NCBI GenBank assembly: GCA_017744415.1 | Contig: JAGIBJ010000066.1 | Location: forward strand, 1-45,077 | Source: Solirubrobacteraceae bacterium | GTDB lineage: Bacteria > Actinomycetota > Thermoleophilia > Solirubrobacterales > Solirubrobacteraceae | DNA length: 45,077 nucleotides | Reading direction: 5' to 3' | Part shown: positions 1 to 9,050 of the stretch, in pieces | Layout of the letters: each line of letters opens with the position of its first letter | Numbering within the stretch: the stretch's first letter is position 1 | Program-made: the position numbers and the translations under genes | The notes under the pieces: model-generated | Databases searched by the model: none | What the model saw: only the letters and a program-made list of their open reading frames with translations | What the model was told of the DNA's origin: nothing

Positions 1-1030
1 CCGCTCCGCTGACGCCCGCTCCGCCGGGCGTGCCGTTGCCCGCCGGCCGCGGCCCAGGGAGCCCAGCCGGGCCCCAATCGGGCGAGGTCGCGCCCTCGGC
101 GAACGCGTTCACCTTGATCGTCGCGGCATCAGGGCAGGCAGCTGCGATGCCTGGGAAGTCGGCCACGTACAGCCCCTTGGGCCCTGCCCACGCGAGGCGC
201 GAGCCGTCGGGCGACCAGCTGGGCGAGCTCTAGCGACCGCCCTGGGCGGGCGCATCGAGGCATCGCTCGGGCTCGGCCGGAGCCGTGCCCTGAGTCCGGT
301 AGATCAGCAGGTGGTCGGCCTGGGTGTTGCCGAGGAACGCCGCCGCCGTGCGCTGGCGCGTCATCTCGCCGTCCGAGAGGTTCTGCACCGACGGATCGCT
401 GAACCACCCGAGCGCGTCCTTGCCGTCGCCGGCCGTGTCGATCGCCGACTCCTTGACGAGGCTGCTGGTGGGAGAGGAGACGAGCACCTGCGCGTCGTCC
501 ATCCACGAGGGATCCGTCCACGAATACTGCGGCTGGAACCCGGGTGTGTTCCACTCGACGCCCGCATCGCTGCGCGAATAGCCGGTGCCCGTGTAGAGCT
601 GGCCCTGCATGCAGCCGCCGGGCTTACCGCAGTTCGGATCGCCGGACTTGTACTGCACGTAGAACCCGTAGGCCACCTTGGTGCCGTCGGGGGAGATGGC
701 CGGGTCGTAGGGGCCGCTCAGCGTGATCGAGCCGGCGGTGCCGGCGCCGACGGGTGCAAAATCGGAGAGCACGTCGCCCCAGCGATTCATCAGGTGGAAT
801 CGCCCGGCCTTGAGCCCGATCAGTCGCCCGTCGTCGGACTGCGAGGCGCTGGAGTAGCCGCCGGCGGTCGTCACCTGCACGGTCTGCGAACCATCGGGTG
901 TCGTGAGGTACACGTTGCCGTCCTTCACGTAGGAGATCGAATCGGCGTGGCCGGGCGGCGCGGTGATCCCGAGGGCGGCGAGGGCGCCGGCGGTGGCGAT
1001 CGAGGCGAGGGAGCGAGTGTTGGTCGGCAT
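1..1030 (-). pseudogene. Exported TolB/WD40-like propeller protein, interrupted by an in-frame amber codon; runs off the window
   Basis: The start at 1030 gives [20 protein letters not shown]..., a Sec signal peptide ending near AHADS-type residues (GHADS). The body has TolB/WD40-like repeats ([31 protein letters not shown]). Frame stops at a TAG at 232-230 after 266 residues. Reading past that TAG in the same frame at once gives another propeller motif, SSPSWSPDGSRLAWAGPKG, and then stays open to base 1 (ending in a Gly/Ala-rich stretch). The protein therefore looks broken by one base change, plausibly a TAC/TAT tyrosine codon to TAG, or by a sequencing error; readthrough cannot be excluded. 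Role unknown; such proteins are usually secreted binding or scaffold proteins. Divergent from uvrB. Confidence 0.7.
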
Positions 1031-1181
1031 GCACCGCACACTTCCGCGGGCGCCCGCCCCCGGCATCGAGGGGCCACCCCAGACTTCGCTGCCGGCCCCC
1101 TGGGAACGCACCCCTAGGCGCCGGGCTGGGGTGGCGCGCAATTCCGGCCACCGATTCCGGACAGGATCTGGCAGGTATCAG

Positions 1182-1195
1182 CGAACGTCCGTTCG
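1182..1195. promoter_or_regulatory. LexA SOS box of uvrB
   Basis: CGAACGTCCGTTCG fits the actinobacterial/Gram-positive LexA pattern GAAC-N4-GTTC with perfect CGAAC/CGTTC-type arms. It sits 9 nt upstream of the putative -10 and 22 nt before the GTG of uvrB, so a bound repressor would block RNA polymerase. The identical 14-mer lies in front of uvrA at 43083-43096. Confidence 0.88.
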
Positions 1196-1204
1196 CGGCG
1201 TCGC

Positions 1205-1210
1205 TAGTCT
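1205..1210 (+). promoter_or_regulatory. -10 box of uvrB, leaderless promoter
   Basis: TAGTCT is followed by exactly 7 nt and then the uvrB GTG, so transcription should begin at or next to the start codon. No Shine-Dalgarno sequence precedes the GTG. The same layout (TAGACT, 7 nt, GTG) precedes uvrA. Confidence 0.65.
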
Positions 1211-1217
1211 GCGGGTC

Positions 1218-3233
1218 GTGCCACAGTTCCGCCTCGACAGCCCGTTCCAGCCGACGGCCGATCAGCCGAACGCCATCCGCACGATCAGCGAGGCGATCGA
1301 GGCCGGCGATCGATTCACCACGCTCCTCGGCGCCACCGGCACCGGCAAGACCATGACCATGGCCGGCGTCATCCAGGAGCTCCAGCGCCCGACGCTGGTG
1401 ATGGCGCACAACAAGACCCTCGCGGCCCAGCTCTGCAACGAGTTCCGCACGTTCTTCCCTGACAACGCGGTCGAGTACTTCGTCTCGTACTACGACTACT
1501 ACCAGCCTGAGGCCTACGTTCCGAGCCGCGACCTCTTCATCGAGAAGGACTCCGCGATCAACCAGGAGGTCGACCGCCTCCGCCACGCCGCCACGTCGGC
1601 GCTCTTCGCCCGGCGCGACGTGGTGATCGTCGCCTCGGTGAGCTGCATCTACGCGATGGGCTCGCCGGAGTACTACAACCGCAAGGTGATCATGCTCAGC
1701 AAGGGCGGGCTGTTCGATCGCGAGGAGCTGCTCGCCCGCCTCGTCGAGAGCCAGTACGTCCGTAACGACACCGTGCTCTCGCGCGGCGGCTTCCGGGCCA
1801 AGGGCGAGGTGGTCGAGGTATTCCCGGCCTACTCAGAGACGGCCTACCGGATCACCCTGTTCGGCGACGAGATCGAGCGCCTCCAGCACTTCGACACGCT
1901 CACCGGCGAGATGATCGAGGACGACATGGGCCACCTCGGCATCTGGCCGGCCACCCACTACAACGTCGATCGCGACCAGGTGGCGGAGGCCGTCGAGCGG
2001 ATCGGCAAAGAGCTCAACGAGCGCTGCGCGGAGCTCGAGGAGCAGGGCAAGGTGCTCGAGAGCCACCGCCTGCGCCAGCGCACGCAGTACGACATGGAGA
2101 TGCTCCGCGAGACGGGCTTCTGCAACGGCATCGAGAACTACTCGTCGGTGCTCGACGGCCGCCCCCGCGGATCGCGCCCCTACTGCCTGCTCGACTACTT
2201 CCCCGACGACTTCGTCTGCTTCCTCGACGAGAGTCATCAGACCGTGCCGCAGGTGGGCGCGATGTACGAGGGCGACCGCTCGCGCAAGCAGGTGCTCGTC
2301 GACTACGGGTTCCGGCTCCCGAGCGCCCTCGACAATCGCCCCCAGACCTTCACCGAGTTCCTCGAGCACACGCCCCAGATCGTGTTCGTCTCGGCCACAC
2401 CGGGCCAGTTCGAGCAGGGCCACTCGACGCAGGTGACGGAGCAGATCGTGCGCCCGACCCACATCATCGATCCGCAGATCGACGTGCGCCCGACGAAGAA
2501 CCAGGTCGACGATCTGATGGGCGAGATCCGTAAGCGGGTGAAGAAGAACGAGCGCACGCTCGTGACCACGCTCACGAAGAAGATGGCCGAGGATCTCTCC
2601 GGCTACCTCACGGAACTCGGTTTCAAGGTCGCCTACCTCCACAGCGAGGTCGACACGCTCGAGCGGATCCAGATCATCCGCGACCTGCGCCTGGGCGTGT
2701 ACGACGTGCTCGTCGGCGTCAACCTCCTGCGAGAGGGCCTCGACCTGCCTGAGGTGAGTCTCGTCGGCATCCTCGATGCCGACAAGGAGGGTTTCCTCCG
2801 TGGCGAGACCTCCCTCATCCAGACCATCGGCCGCGCGGCCCGCAACGTCGACGGCACCGTGATCATGTACGCCGATCGCGAGACGGCGGCGATGAAGGCC
2901 GCGCTCGACGAGACCGATCGCCGCCGGGCGATTCAGCGCGCGTACAACGAGGAACACGGCATCACGCCGGCCGCGATCACGAAGGGCGTCAGCGACATCG
3001 CCGAGTTCCTGCAGGCCGAGAGCAAGGTGCCGAAGAAGCCCGGCCGCCGCAGCGCCGCGGATCGCGACACCAAGAGCGCCGAGGAGCTTGCGGAGCTGAT
3101 CGTCGAACTCGAGGAGGAGATGGCGCAGGCCGCCGAGGAGCTCCGCTTCGAGCACGCCGCGCACCTTCGCGACGAGCTGCGCGAGGCCCGTCGCGAGCTC
3201 GACATGGCACGCGCCGGCGGCGCAGCCGTTTGA
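1218..3233 (+). CDS. uvrB: UvrB, excinuclease ABC subunit B
   Basis: UvrB is the damage-verifying helicase-like subunit of nucleotide excision repair. It is loaded by UvrA and recruits UvrC. The 671-residue product has the family length. It begins [12 protein letters not shown], has Walker A GATGTGKT near residue 38, the beta-hairpin motif [12 protein letters not shown] that clamps DNA, DESHQT (Walker B region), helicase motifs such as FVSATPG and QTIGRAARN, and ends in a UVR motif ([28 protein letters not shown]) for UvrC contact. The GTG at 1218 is chosen because homology starts there and a -10 box lies 7 nt upstream. The open frame extends upstream to 963 but that part overlaps promoter and operator. 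SOS regulation is expected from the LexA box. Confidence 0.97.
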   Translation: MPQFRLDSPFQPTADQPNAIRTISEAIEAGDRFTTLLGATGTGKTMTMAGVIQELQRPTLVMAHNKTLAAQLCNEFRTFFPDNAVEYFVSYYDYYQPEAYVPSRDLFIEKDSAINQEVDRLRHAATSALFARRDVVIVASVSCIYAMGSPEYYNRKVIMLSKGGLFDREELLARLVESQYVRNDTVLSRGGFRAKGEVVEVFPAYSETAYRITLFGDEIERLQHFDTLTGEMIEDDMGHLGIWPATHYNVDRDQVAEAVERIGKELNERCAELEEQGKVLESHRLRQRTQYDMEMLRETGFCNGIENYSSVLDGRPRGSRPYCLLDYFPDDFVCFLDESHQTVPQVGAMYEGDRSRKQVLVDYGFRLPSALDNRPQTFTEFLEHTPQIVFVSATPGQFEQGHSTQVTEQIVRPTHIIDPQIDVRPTKNQVDDLMGEIRKRVKKNERTLVTTLTKKMAEDLSGYLTELGFKVAYLHSEVDTLERIQIIRDLRLGVYDVLVGVNLLREGLDLPEVSLVGILDADKEGFLRGETSLIQTIGRAARNVDGTVIMYADRETAAMKAALDETDRRRAIQRAYNEEHGITPAAITKGVSDIAEFLQAESKVPKKPGRRSAADRDTKSAEELAELIVELEEEMAQAAEELRFEHAAHLRDELREARRELDMARAGGAAV

Positions 3234-3276
3234 TCGATACCGCGAGGTCGAAAAAGGAATGAGCGCGCACGGAACC

Positions 3277-3299
3277 GCGCGTTAGGAGCGGTAACGCGC
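3277..3299 (+). promoter_or_regulatory. Perfect 8-bp hairpin holding the Shine-Dalgarno sequence in its loop
   Basis: GCGCGTTA (3277-3284) and TAACGCGC (3292-3299) are exact reverse complements around the 7-nt loop GGAGCGG. The loop contains the only Shine-Dalgarno-like sequence in front of the ATG at 3301 (GGAG, 12 nt before it). It could modulate translation of the following gene, or be a DNA-level operator. Confidence 0.45.
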
Positions 3300-3300
3300 C

Positions 3301-5619
3301 ATGGCATTCGGCGTGCCGTTCAACTGTGACGGCGATATGCCGAATCCCGGCACGATGCGCTTCGTTGCTGTCCTCAGCGCTGCCCTGACGGGTGCCCTCG
3401 TTGCTGCCGCACCGGCGGCAGCCCGACACCCGCAAGGCACGGCCGTGCCCGGCGTGAGCGCGAGCCCCGACAGCCTCGTCGTCGGCGCGGGCGGAGCGGT
3501 GTGGGCGACGATGCCCGGCGGCGCCGGCTCAGTGGCCAAGGTGGCCGCGACCGGAGTCGTCAGCCAGGTGGTCGGTGGCGTCAGTGCCGGTCTGCCGAGC
3601 GGCATCGGGCCGCACGACGTTGCGATCACGCCCGACGGCGACATCTGGTTCGTGGTCGACAGCCTGCTGAGCGTCAGTGGCGAGTTCGGGCGGATCGACC
3701 ACAACTCTGGTGCCATCACGCGCTACAACCTGCCGCTCTCCAACCCGTCGTCGATCGCCGTGGGCGGCGACGGCAAGCTCTGGATGACGGCCGGCAACGA
3801 CATGCCGCTGCTCCCGGACTACGTCGTCAAGGTCGACCCCGCGACGCTCGACGCCTCCTACTTCCAGGGCGGCCTCACGCTCTTCTCGGAGCCGCGCTCG
3901 CTCACCCGCGGAGCCGACGGCGCGCTCTGGTTCGTCGAGGGTGGCGGCTACGGTCGCGTCGGTCGCATCAGCACCGGCGGCTCCATGTCGTTCCGCTCGG
4001 TGGGCAGCGCCCCGGGGCGCCTCGGCCTCGGCGCCGATTCGGCGATGTGGTTCTCGCGCGGCAGCAGCCTCGGCTCGCTGGCCACGGATCCGGCCACGGT
4101 CATCGAAACCGGCAATGCGCCGCGCGCGATCGCGGCGGGCCCCGACGGCTACACGTGGAGCACCGCCACCGGTGGCGTGATCCGAGTCGGCTCGGACGGT
4201 TCCCAGAACTTCGAGAGCGCCGACATCCCAAGCGGCGCCAAGGGCACCGACATCGTCGCCGGCCGCGATGGCCGCATGTGGGTCGCGCTCGACACCGCGC
4301 CCTACCTCATGCGCGTGACCGTGCCCCCACGGCTCTCCGCCGCGGCCGCGACCGCCAGCTCGGCGACCACGGGCACCGTGACGGCGACCGTCAACCCCAA
4401 CGGCATCCCTACCGGCGTCACCGTCGACTTCCGCCGCGGCACCAGCGGCAGCTGGACCCCGCTTGGGCAGGTCGACGTCGGCGACGGCACGACGGCGACG
4501 TCGACGCAGTTCTCGCTCACCGGTCTGCCGGCGGCCACCACCGGCGAGCTCAAGGTAACCGCGTTCAACGACGCAGGCACCCAAGAGCTCAAGACATCGA
4601 TCACGACGCCGGTCCCGACACCGACACCGACGCCCACGCCTACCCCGACCGCGACGCCGAACCCCACGCCGACGCCCACCGCGACGCCGGAGCCGACCCC
4701 GACCCCGGAGCCGTGGGCGACGCCGACGCCGACGCCCGCAGTCACCGCGACGCCCGAACCGACGGCGACTCCCACCCCGACAGCGACCCCGACCCCGACC
4801 CCCGAGCCGACATCGACGCCGACCCCTGAGCCGACCGCGACCCCGACGCCGACGCCCACGCCGACTCCGACGCCGACGCCGGAGCCGGTGATCCCGCCGA
4901 TCACCACACTCCCGATCGAGCTGCTGACGGAGCCCGGCGCGACGCCGACCCCGACCCCGTCGGCGACGCAGAGCCCGACCCCGGAGCCCACTACCACCCC
5001 GGAACCGACGGCAACCCCCGAGCCGACGGCAACGCCGCAGCCTCGGCCTGACGGCCCGAGTGCCGTGCCGGCGCCGGTGCTGGGGGAGACCATGGTGATG
5101 AAGGCCGACACCGGCACGGTGCGCTACCGCGTCCCTGGGTCCAACACCTACCGGTCGGTGAACGGCGCCGTCTCGATCCCGAGCAACTCCGTGATCGACA
5201 CCACGAAGGGCAGCATCGTGCTCACCTCCGCCGTCGGTACCGGCAGCCAGTCGGGTGAGTTCCGCGGCGGTGAGTTCCGCGTCAAGCAGCAGGCCGCGAC
5301 CGGTCTCACGCAGCTCGTCCTCACCGGCGCGCTCGACTGCTCCAAGAAGGCCACCCGCGCCACTGCGGCCGCCAAGAAGTCCAAGCGCCGCCACGTGTGG
5401 GGCCAGGACAAGGGCGGCAAGTTCGAGACGCACGGCCGCGCCAGCGTCGCCGCCGTGCGCGGCACGAAGTGGCTCACCACGGACACCTGCGCCGGCACCG
5501 TCGTGAAGGTGTACGAAGGTGCCGTGCTCGTGAAGCCGAAGGCCAAGGCCGGCGGCGGCAAGGCCAAGCTGCTGAAAGCCGGCGGCCGTCTCTTCACGCC
5601 CTACCAGCCGAAGCGATGA
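3301..5619 (+). CDS. Exported propeller / Thr-Pro stalk / FecR-domain protein
   Basis: A 772-residue multidomain secreted protein. Residues 1-42 hold a signal peptide (hydrophobic MRFVAVLSAALTGALVAAAP; the true start may be the internal ATG at 3355). Residues about 45-340 are NHL/virginiamycin-B-lyase-like propeller repeats (ITPDGDIWFV, VGGDGKLWMT, RGADGALWFV, AGRDGRMWVA). Residues about 340-430 look like an Fn3/Ig-type domain. Residues 437-583 are a TPTPTPE-rich stalk, and about 595-772 a FecR-like domain (VIDTTKGSIVLTS... GRASVAAVRGTKW... VVKVYEGAVLVKP). FecR domains are extracytoplasmic signal-relay modules. The stop overlaps the start of the CHASE2-HD-GYP gene by 4 nt (ATGA), so the two are translationally coupled and may form a sensor pair; that pairing is inference. 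Confidence 0.85.
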   Translation: MAFGVPFNCDGDMPNPGTMRFVAVLSAALTGALVAAAPAAARHPQGTAVPGVSASPDSLVVGAGGAVWATMPGGAGSVAKVAATGVVSQVVGGVSAGLPSGIGPHDVAITPDGDIWFVVDSLLSVSGEFGRIDHNSGAITRYNLPLSNPSSIAVGGDGKLWMTAGNDMPLLPDYVVKVDPATLDASYFQGGLTLFSEPRSLTRGADGALWFVEGGGYGRVGRISTGGSMSFRSVGSAPGRLGLGADSAMWFSRGSSLGSLATDPATVIETGNAPRAIAAGPDGYTWSTATGGVIRVGSDGSQNFESADIPSGAKGTDIVAGRDGRMWVALDTAPYLMRVTVPPRLSAAAATASSATTGTVTATVNPNGIPTGVTVDFRRGTSGSWTPLGQVDVGDGTTATSTQFSLTGLPAATTGELKVTAFNDAGTQELKTSITTPVPTPTPTPTPTPTATPNPTPTPTATPEPTPTPEPWATPTPTPAVTATPEPTATPTPTATPTPTPEPTSTPTPEPTATPTPTPTPTPTPTPEPVIPPITTLPIELLTEPGATPTPTPSATQSPTPEPTTTPEPTATPEPTATPQPRPDGPSAVPAPVLGETMVMKADTGTVRYRVPGSNTYRSVNGAVSIPSNSVIDTTKGSIVLTSAVGTGSQSGEFRGGEFRVKQQAATGLTQLVLTGALDCSKKATRATAAAKKSKRRHVWGQDKGGKFETHGRASVAAVRGTKWLTTDTCAGTVVKVYEGAVLVKPKAKAGGGKAKLLKAGGRLFTPYQPKR
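4612..5046 (+). repeat. Low-complexity Thr-Pro coding repeat
   Basis: Imperfect tandem runs of ACG/ACC-CCG/CCC codons (TPTPTP, EPTATPEPT) encode the stalk between the Ig-like and FecR domains. The region yields long spurious antisense frames. Repeat number is likely to vary between strains. Confidence 0.8.
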
Positions 5620-7430
5620 CCCGCCGGCGCGTCGCGGCCCGCCCCCGCACACTTCTCGTCGCCGGCCTCATCGGGCTCGCCGGTGTCGCCGCCGCCGGCG
5701 AGCTCGGCGCTCTGCGAGGCATGGAGGAGCGTTCCTACGATGCGCGCTTCGAGGTGCGCGGCGCGCAGCCCGCTGACGGTGTCGCGATCATCGCGATCGA
5801 CGAGCGCACGTTCTCCTCGATCGACGCCACCTGGCCGCTGCAGCGGCGCCTCCACGCACGCGTGATCGACCAGCTGCGCAAGGCGGGGGCGAGACCGATC
5901 GTCTACGACGTGCAGTTCACGGAGCCGTCAGGCTCCGACGCCGACGATCTCGCGCTGTTCGATGCGGTGGCGCGCACCCCGGGCACGATCCTCGCCACCG
6001 GTGAGCGCGACGGGCGGGGCCGCACCAAGGTGCTGGGCGGCGACGAGCAGCTCGCCGAGATCGGGTCGCGCGCCGCAAGCAGCACGTTCATGCATGACCG
6101 CTCGGGCGTGATCCGCGAATACGGCCGCGACGACGGCAAGTTGGAGACGCTCGCCTACGCCACGGCGAAGCAGCTCGGCAAGGCGCCTGCCGCCGGCCGG
6201 TTCAACGCCGACGGCCGCGCGCTCATCGACTTCCGCGGCCCCGCCGGCACGTTCCCCAGCTACTCCTTCGCCGACGTCCTCTCCGGCAAAGTGCCTGCGA
6301 GCAAGCTACGCGGCAAGGTCGTCGTGGTCGGTGCGACCGCCCCAGTGCTCCAAGACGTCCATCCGACCTCCGCCTCCGGCACCCGCCTGATGTCGGGGCC
6401 GGAGATCCAGGCCAACGCCATCTGGACCGCCGAGCATGGCAACCCGCTGCAGACACCGCCCGGCTGGACCGCCGCTGCGCTCGCAGCCCTGCTCGCATTG
6501 CTCGGCACGGTCGCCGTGGTGCGGCTCGGCCCGTTGCGCGGCCTCGCGCTCGCCGCGTTCGGTTCCGTCGGCTTCGCCGGCATCAGCATCGCCGCGTTCG
6601 GCGCCGGCCTCGTGCTCCCCGTCGCCGTGCCACTGGCCGCCTTGGCCGCGGCCGTCGCGTGTTCGTCGCTCGTCGCGTTCGCGGCCGAGATCACCGCGCG
6701 CATCCGCCTCACGGCCTACAGCGAGCAGCTCGAGGCCGAGGTGGCCGAGCGCACCTCCGCGCTCGTCGAGAGCCAGCTCGAGGTGGTGCTGCGGCTCGCG
6801 CGCACCGCCGAGCTGCGCGACGACGACACCGGGGAGCACGTCGACCGCATGAGCAACCTCTGCCGAGACGTGGCGCTGGAGCTCGGGTTCAGCCAGGCCG
6901 ACGCCGAGATGATCAGGTACGCCGCGGCGCTGCACGACATCGGCAAGATCGGCGTGCCCGACGCGATCCTCCTCAAGCCCGGCAAGCTCACGCCGGAGGA
7001 GTTCGACATCATGCGCTACCACGTGGTGCACGGTGCGACGATCCTCGAGGACGCCGATTCGCCGCTGCTGATCCTCGCCGAGGAGATCACCCGCACCCAC
7101 CATGAGAAGTGGGACGGCACCGGCTACCCGGCGAAGATCGCGGGCGAAGACATTCCGCTCACGGGCCGGATCGCGGCCGTGTGCGACGTGTTCGATGCGC
7201 TCTCCAGCGATCGCCCCTACAAGAAGGCGTGGCCGCCCGAAGAGGTGCGTGCCGAGATCGACGCGCAGCGCGGCCGCCACTTCGACACCCGCGTCGTCGA
7301 TGCGCTCTTCGCCGTGCTCGACCGCCGGGCAGCCGAGTCGCCGGCGAAGCCGGAGCCGGTCGTCGCACCGACGGGCGAGGCGGCCGCTGAGCCGGAGTCG
7401 TCGGCGGGCCGACCGCCGCTCGCGGCCTGA
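5616..7430 (+). CDS. CHASE2-HD-GYP membrane cyclic-di-GMP phosphodiesterase
   Basis: A 604-residue sensor enzyme. It has an N-terminal membrane segment (about residues 10-28) and an extracytoplasmic CHASE2 domain (about 30-280; VAIIAIDERTFSSI, LRGKVVVVGATAP, MSGPEIQANAIWT). Several membrane helices follow (about 283-370), then a short coiled coil and an HD-GYP domain (about 395-575). The HD pair is H440-D441 in LHDIGKIGVPD, and the HHEKWDGTGYP motif follows near 494-504. HD-GYP proteins hydrolyse c-di-GMP to pGpG or GMP. The ATG at 5616 overlaps the FecR gene's stop. It is convergent with the DUF1206 gene, 6 nt away. The ligand of CHASE2 is unknown. Confidence 0.9.
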   Translation: MTRRRVAARPRTLLVAGLIGLAGVAAAGELGALRGMEERSYDARFEVRGAQPADGVAIIAIDERTFSSIDATWPLQRRLHARVIDQLRKAGARPIVYDVQFTEPSGSDADDLALFDAVARTPGTILATGERDGRGRTKVLGGDEQLAEIGSRAASSTFMHDRSGVIREYGRDDGKLETLAYATAKQLGKAPAAGRFNADGRALIDFRGPAGTFPSYSFADVLSGKVPASKLRGKVVVVGATAPVLQDVHPTSASGTRLMSGPEIQANAIWTAEHGNPLQTPPGWTAAALAALLALLGTVAVVRLGPLRGLALAAFGSVGFAGISIAAFGAGLVLPVAVPLAALAAAVACSSLVAFAAEITARIRLTAYSEQLEAEVAERTSALVESQLEVVLRLARTAELRDDDTGEHVDRMSNLCRDVALELGFSQADAEMIRYAAALHDIGKIGVPDAILLKPGKLTPEEFDIMRYHVVHGATILEDADSPLLILAEEITRTHHEKWDGTGYPAKIAGEDIPLTGRIAAVCDVFDALSSDRPYKKAWPPEEVRAEIDAQRGRHFDTRVVDALFAVLDRRAAESPAKPEPVVAPTGEAAAEPESSAGRPPLAA

Positions 7431-7436
7431 GTCCGC

Positions 7437-8273
7437 TCAGGCGCGCCGCAGGTGGCGTGCCCAGCCGAAGCAGTAGGCGCCGTACGCCGCGAGACCGAGC
7501 CCGACGGCGCCGACGAGCACGTCGCCGCCGGGTTGCCCGAGGAGCGTCTTGAGCGCGTCGTCGAGCCCACCAGAACGCTCGGGATCGTGCTCGATCGCGG
7601 CCGCCACGAAGAGCCCGCCGAGGACGCCGTACGCCACGCCCTTCGCGATGTGGCCGGCGATGCCGAGTCGCACGAGCGCTGTGCCGGTGCCGCCGGCCGT
7701 CGCCTGCGGTTCGAGCTTGCGCTCGAAGTTGCGCGTGATGCCCTTGCGCACGAAGTAGATGCCTGCGGCGATGACGGCCAGCCCGACGAGCCCGACGAGC
7801 ACCTGCCCGGCGGGCTGGCTCATGAGCCGCGCCGTGAACGTCTCCCCGGAGCTGTCGCCCGAGCCCGATCCGCCGCCGGCCGCGACCTTCCCAGCCGACC
7901 AGGCGAGCGCCCCGTAGAGCACCGCCTTGCCGACCGACAGCGCGCGCTTCGCGGTGCGGGTCTTCTCGTCGTCCTGGTCGCGGTGGCCGACGGCGGCCTC
8001 CACCAGCTGCCAGACGACGAGCCCGGCGAGCCCGGCGACGATCAGCCACAGGAGCGGACGCCCCACTGGCGTGCCCGCGAGCTCGCGCATCGCGCCCTGC
8101 TGGTCGGCCTGCTCGCCACCGCCGCCGAACATCAGCTGGATCGCGAGCCAGCCGAGGAGGAGGTGCACGACCCCGAGCGCGACGATCCCGGCGCGCGCCA
8201 GTTGGTCGAGACCGCCGGAGTCTTTGGCGGCGTGCGCGGTCTGTCGCGGGCTGATGGTTGAGACGTCGGGCAT
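7437..8273 (-). CDS. DUF1206 integral membrane protein
   Basis: The 278-residue product has three repeats of two membrane helices (starting LDQLARAGIVALGVVHLLLG, TAKRALSVGKAVLYGALAWS and LVRLGIAGHIAKGVAYGVLG), the hallmark of DUF1206, a family common in actinobacteria with no known function. The ATG at 8273 (MPDVSTISPRQ) has a GGAAGGGG stretch about 12 nt upstream; the open frame extends to 8348 but the added residues do not look conserved. Convergent with the HD-GYP gene and divergent from the GST pair. A Gly/Ser/Gln-rich cytoplasmic or external loop separates the helices of each repeat. Confidence 0.85.
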   Translation of the reverse strand: MPDVSTISPRQTAHAAKDSGGLDQLARAGIVALGVVHLLLGWLAIQLMFGGGGEQADQQGAMRELAGTPVGRPLLWLIVAGLAGLVVWQLVEAAVGHRDQDDEKTRTAKRALSVGKAVLYGALAWSAGKVAAGGGSGSGDSSGETFTARLMSQPAGQVLVGLVGLAVIAAGIYFVRKGITRNFERKLEPQATAGGTGTALVRLGIAGHIAKGVAYGVLGGLFVAAAIEHDPERSGGLDDALKTLLGQPGGDVLVGAVGLGLAAYGAYCFGWARHLRRA

Positions 8274-8419
8274 GGTGGTGTCGATCCCCTTCCGGATCAG
8301 CCAACGCTGGCAGCCGGAGACCTCGGCCGGACGGGCAGCACCGGGCACAGCCGGGGCGCAGGAGGGCGCAGGGGGCCACCACGCTTGGAGTGGCGCTGGT
8401 CAACGGCCGCGCGTGCCGT

Positions 8420-8425
8420 TAGCGT
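8420..8425 (+). promoter_or_regulatory. -10 box of the first GST gene, leaderless promoter
   Basis: TAGCGT, then 7 nt, then the GTG at 8433. No ribosome binding site is present, which supports a leaderless transcript and decides the GTG start over the upstream ATG at 8385. Confidence 0.6.
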
Positions 8426-8432
8426 CCGGCGC

Positions 8433-9050
8433 GTGCTGCTCTACGACGCTGCCATCTCCGGGAACTGCTGGAAGGTGCGCCAGCTCTTCGCGCACCTCGC
8501 GATCGACTACGAGCGCAAGGCGCTGAGCGTGGTCGATCGCTCCGACCGGGTCGCCGAGCTGGGCGCGCTCAATCCGTCGCTGCGCATCCCGGTCGTCGTG
8601 GACGGCGACGGCACCGTGCGCATCGAGAGCAACGCGATCCTGCTGCATTACGCCGAGGGAACGGACTACCTGCCGGGCGACACCGACGGGCGCGACGAGG
8701 TCATCCGCTGGCTCATGTTCGAGCAGGCCAACCACCAGCCGTACCTCGCCATGCCCTGGTTCCTCACGTGCGTGATGCCCGGCGATCCGGAGCCGAACGC
8801 CTTCGGGTTCATGCAGCTGATGGGCAAGCTCGCACTCAAGGCGATGGATGCCCACCTCGCCGCGGGCGAGAGCGGCTGGTTCGCCGCAGGCCGCTACACC
8901 ATCGCCGACATCGCCCTCTACCCCTACGTCGCTCGCTCCCCCGAGGCCGGTTTCGACCTGGATCGCTACGGCGCCGTGCAGGCGTGGCTCGCGCGCGTGG
9001 AGGCGCAGCCGGGTTTCACCACGCCGCCGACCAGGGAGGTCACCGCATGA
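8433..9050 (+). CDS. Glutathione S-transferase-like protein (first of a tandem pair)
   Basis: A 205-residue two-domain GST fold. The thioredoxin-like N-domain covers about residues 1-80 (VLLYDAAISGNCWKVRQLF; cis-Pro motif RIPVVVDGDG; ESNAILLHYAEGT). The helical C-domain has the N-capping motif YTIADIALYPY. Ser in the SGN motif is the likely activating residue, as in theta/beta-type GSTs. Actinobacteria often lack glutathione, so the thiol may be mycothiol or another compound; that is open. The stop overlaps the next gene (ATGA at 9047-9050), whose product carries the same SGNCWKVRQ and SVVDRS motifs, so the pair arose by duplication and may act as a heterodimer. Confidence 0.88.
   Translation: MLLYDAAISGNCWKVRQLFAHLAIDYERKALSVVDRSDRVAELGALNPSLRIPVVVDGDGTVRIESNAILLHYAEGTDYLPGDTDGRDEVIRWLMFEQANHQPYLAMPWFLTCVMPGDPEPNAFGFMQLMGKLALKAMDAHLAAGESGWFAAGRYTIADIALYPYVARSPEAGFDLDRYGAVQAWLARVEAQPGFTTPPTREVTA

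Noticed and set aside
311..1117. 268-codon plus-strand frame opposite the TolB-like gene
   Set aside because: Composition is typical antisense (His/Arg/Gly-rich); the minus strand has a signal peptide and propeller motifs.
1833..3164. 443-codon minus-strand frame within uvrB
   Set aside because: Antisense to a fully conserved uvrB; Leu/Arg/Asp-rich without motifs.
4612..5046. Minisatellite or mobile element
   Set aside because: The repeat is in frame and codes a Thr-Pro stalk, common in secreted actinobacterial proteins.
3529..5652. 707-codon open frame on the minus strand across the FecR protein gene
   Set aside because: Arg/Gly-rich translation with no domain; it is the antisense shadow of Thr-Pro and propeller codons in a high-GC gene.
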